This document shows positions 31,755 through 32,753 of a stretch of 32,753 bases of DNA, piece after piece (position 1 is the stretch's first letter; each line of letters opens with the position of its first letter). The stretch comes from an uncultured archaeon (GTDB lineage: Archaea > Thermoproteota > Nitrososphaeria > Nitrososphaerales > CALBXV01): assembly GCA_937890045.1 (NCBI GenBank), contig CALBXV010000303.1, positions 1-32,753 on the forward strand, in the 5' to 3' direction. The notes beneath the pieces were generated by a model, which was not told where the DNA came from, made no database searches, and worked only from the letters and a program-made list of their open reading frames with translations. Made by a program: the position numbers and the translations under genes.

Positions 31755-32753
31755 ATGGCAATCCCAAAAGTAACTAGAACTTTATATGATAACAACCTTG
31801 ATAGATCGGTTCCGCAGGGACCTACTAATCGACGAGTAGTAATGCTTGGGACCGCTACGGATGGTCCAATGTATGAACCTCTCCAGGTGAAATCTCCTGC
31901 AGAAGCTGCTGAACTATTTGGTGCTTTTGGAGATGGAACACTTGTGCGGGGTCTAAAAGAATGCATTGATGCCCAGTCTGGCAGTCAAGCTGCCCCTGAC
32001 ACTTGGGGTATGCGAATTGGTGGCGTTAGTGCCACTAGAGCAGTAGCTGAACTACAAACTAGTGGTTCTGTTAAAGTAGCAGAAGTTGAAGCGATCAATG
32101 AAGGAAGTATCTATAATGATATAACGCTTACAAAAGCGCAAGACACGGCAGGTAAAAATTGGATTTATATATATAATCCAAAAACGGAACTTAGTTCCAA
32201 ATTTGAAGTCACATTAAACACTGATGAACTATGTGCTGCAATTAATGTTGACCCTAATACAAAAGATATAATATTTGCAGTATCTGCTACCGCAGATAAT
32301 GCAGAGCTCATAGAATTTGATGCCTCAGGAGGCACATATGCTGCTGGTAAACTAACAGTTGATATGGCAGCAGATGCAACCGGAGCAGCAGGTTTAGATA
32401 AAGTAGCAACTATAAGTCAAGTATACACAGTAGAAGCTTCTGCTGTTTACGATTTAGTTGGATCAGCTTTATTCAACATTCCTAAAGGAATTGTTGTAGA
32501 TCCTGTTGCTGATGCTGATTCAGGAAATACTAATGAACCTACCTTCCATCCTATTGTTGGAGGTACCATTAATGAAATAGCTAAATATAGTCAAGTGTAC
32601 TACACTGGAACTAAAGCTACTACAGGTGTTAGTGTTGATGGTAACGGTGACGCAACCATAACTCTTGCTTTAGGTGGAGATTATATGGACTTAGCAACTG
32701 GTACTTTTAAAGCTGATATAACAGTTACTAGTGAAACTAATAGCAGTCTTACT
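31755..32753 (+). CDS. Contractile tail sheath protein, N-terminal part (open at the right edge)
   Basis: ATG at 31755, preceded by AATGGAGATAAAG, opens a frame that continues to the last base (333 codons) without a stop. It begins MAIPKVTRTLYDNNLDRSVP. The early GPTNRRVVMLGTATDGP and SPAEAAELFGAFGDGTLVRG are typical sheath N-terminal strands (an AAxxFGxFGxGxL-type motif). The later region (about 235-330) is a Gly/Ala/Thr-rich insert. Presence of a sheath indicates a contractile tail. The C-terminal, ring-forming half lies outside the window. Confidence 0.8.
   Translation, partial: MAIPKVTRTLYDNNLDRSVPQGPTNRRVVMLGTATDGPMYEPLQVKSPAEAAELFGAFGDGTLVRGLKECIDAQSGSQAAPDTWGMRIGGVSATRAVAELQTSGSVKVAEVEAINEGSIYNDITLTKAQDTAGKNWIYIYNPKTELSSKFEVTLNTDELCAAINVDPNTKDIIFAVSATADNAELIEFDASGGTYAAGKLTVDMAADATGAAGLDKVATISQVYTVEASAVYDLVGSALFNIPKGIVVDPVADADSGNTNEPTFHPIVGGTINEIAKYSQVYYTGTKATTGVSVDGNGDATITLALGGDYMDLATGTFKADITVTSETNSSLT

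Noticed and set aside
1..32753. CRISPR arrays, tRNA genes, insertion sequences and integrase or attachment sites
   Set aside because: I saw no regularly spaced palindromic repeats, no cloverleaf with a CCA or TψC-like box in the gaps, and no transposase or integrase. Gaps between genes are mostly under 150 bp.

Overview
The window is a 32.75-kb stretch of an AT-rich, tailed double-stranded DNA phage (Caudoviricetes). Every gene I can support is on the + strand, packed tightly with many TAATG, TAGTG or 8-13 nt stop/start overlaps. A contractile-tail (myovirus) phage is indicated by a tail sheath gene entering at the right edge, together with a large terminase, portal, prohead protease and HK97-like major capsid protein. 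The fibre repeats, phage-encoded ribosomal protein bS21, GroES-like, ClpP-like and deformylase-like genes resemble those of aquatic or marine metagenomic phages. That habitat is an inference, and the host cannot be named from this sequence.

Layout. 1-7.2 kb is a fibre and envelope-interaction region: the C-terminus of a Gly/Tyr-rich structural protein, a small acidic protein, a terminator, an exported lysine-rich peptide, two membrane-associated proteins, a 1157-aa repetitive fibre and a 396-aa fibre or accessory protein. 7.2-11.9 kb is an accessory block inside the virion cluster: a peptide deformylase-fold protein without the metal-binding HExxH motif, a short GroES, a DNA-binding protein of the homing-endonuclease-repeat type, a ClpP-like protease lacking the usual Asp, and several unknown proteins. 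11.9-17.7 kb holds a Cys-cluster protein, two Gly/Ala-rich hydrophobic proteins, a 54-aa bS21, a free-standing degenerate intein-like/LAGLIDADG-like ORF, and terL, which is interrupted by a 176-aa mini-intein.

17.7-28.3 kb is the head module: an 803-aa unknown protein, portal, a double zinc-ribbon Com-like protein, an S78-type prohead protease with a zinc-finger-like insertion, an acidic scaffold candidate, two tandem paralogous structural proteins (one with an inserted beta-rich domain), a 37-aa coupled ORF and the major capsid protein. The major capsid gene is followed by a strong terminator. 28.3 kb to the end is the neck and tail start: connector candidates, an Ig-like-domain protein, a tail-terminator candidate and the sheath.

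The observations most worth a second look are (i) the mini-intein in terL next to a free-standing intein-derived endonuclease-like ORF, possibly a collaborative homing pair; (ii) a strand-biased TGACATAAY/TGACATATC motif, several copies of which sit 21-57 nt upstream of genes, a candidate late promoter; (iii) phage homologues of host translation and proteostasis proteins, two of which have lost catalytic residues; and (iv) several very small coupled ORFs.
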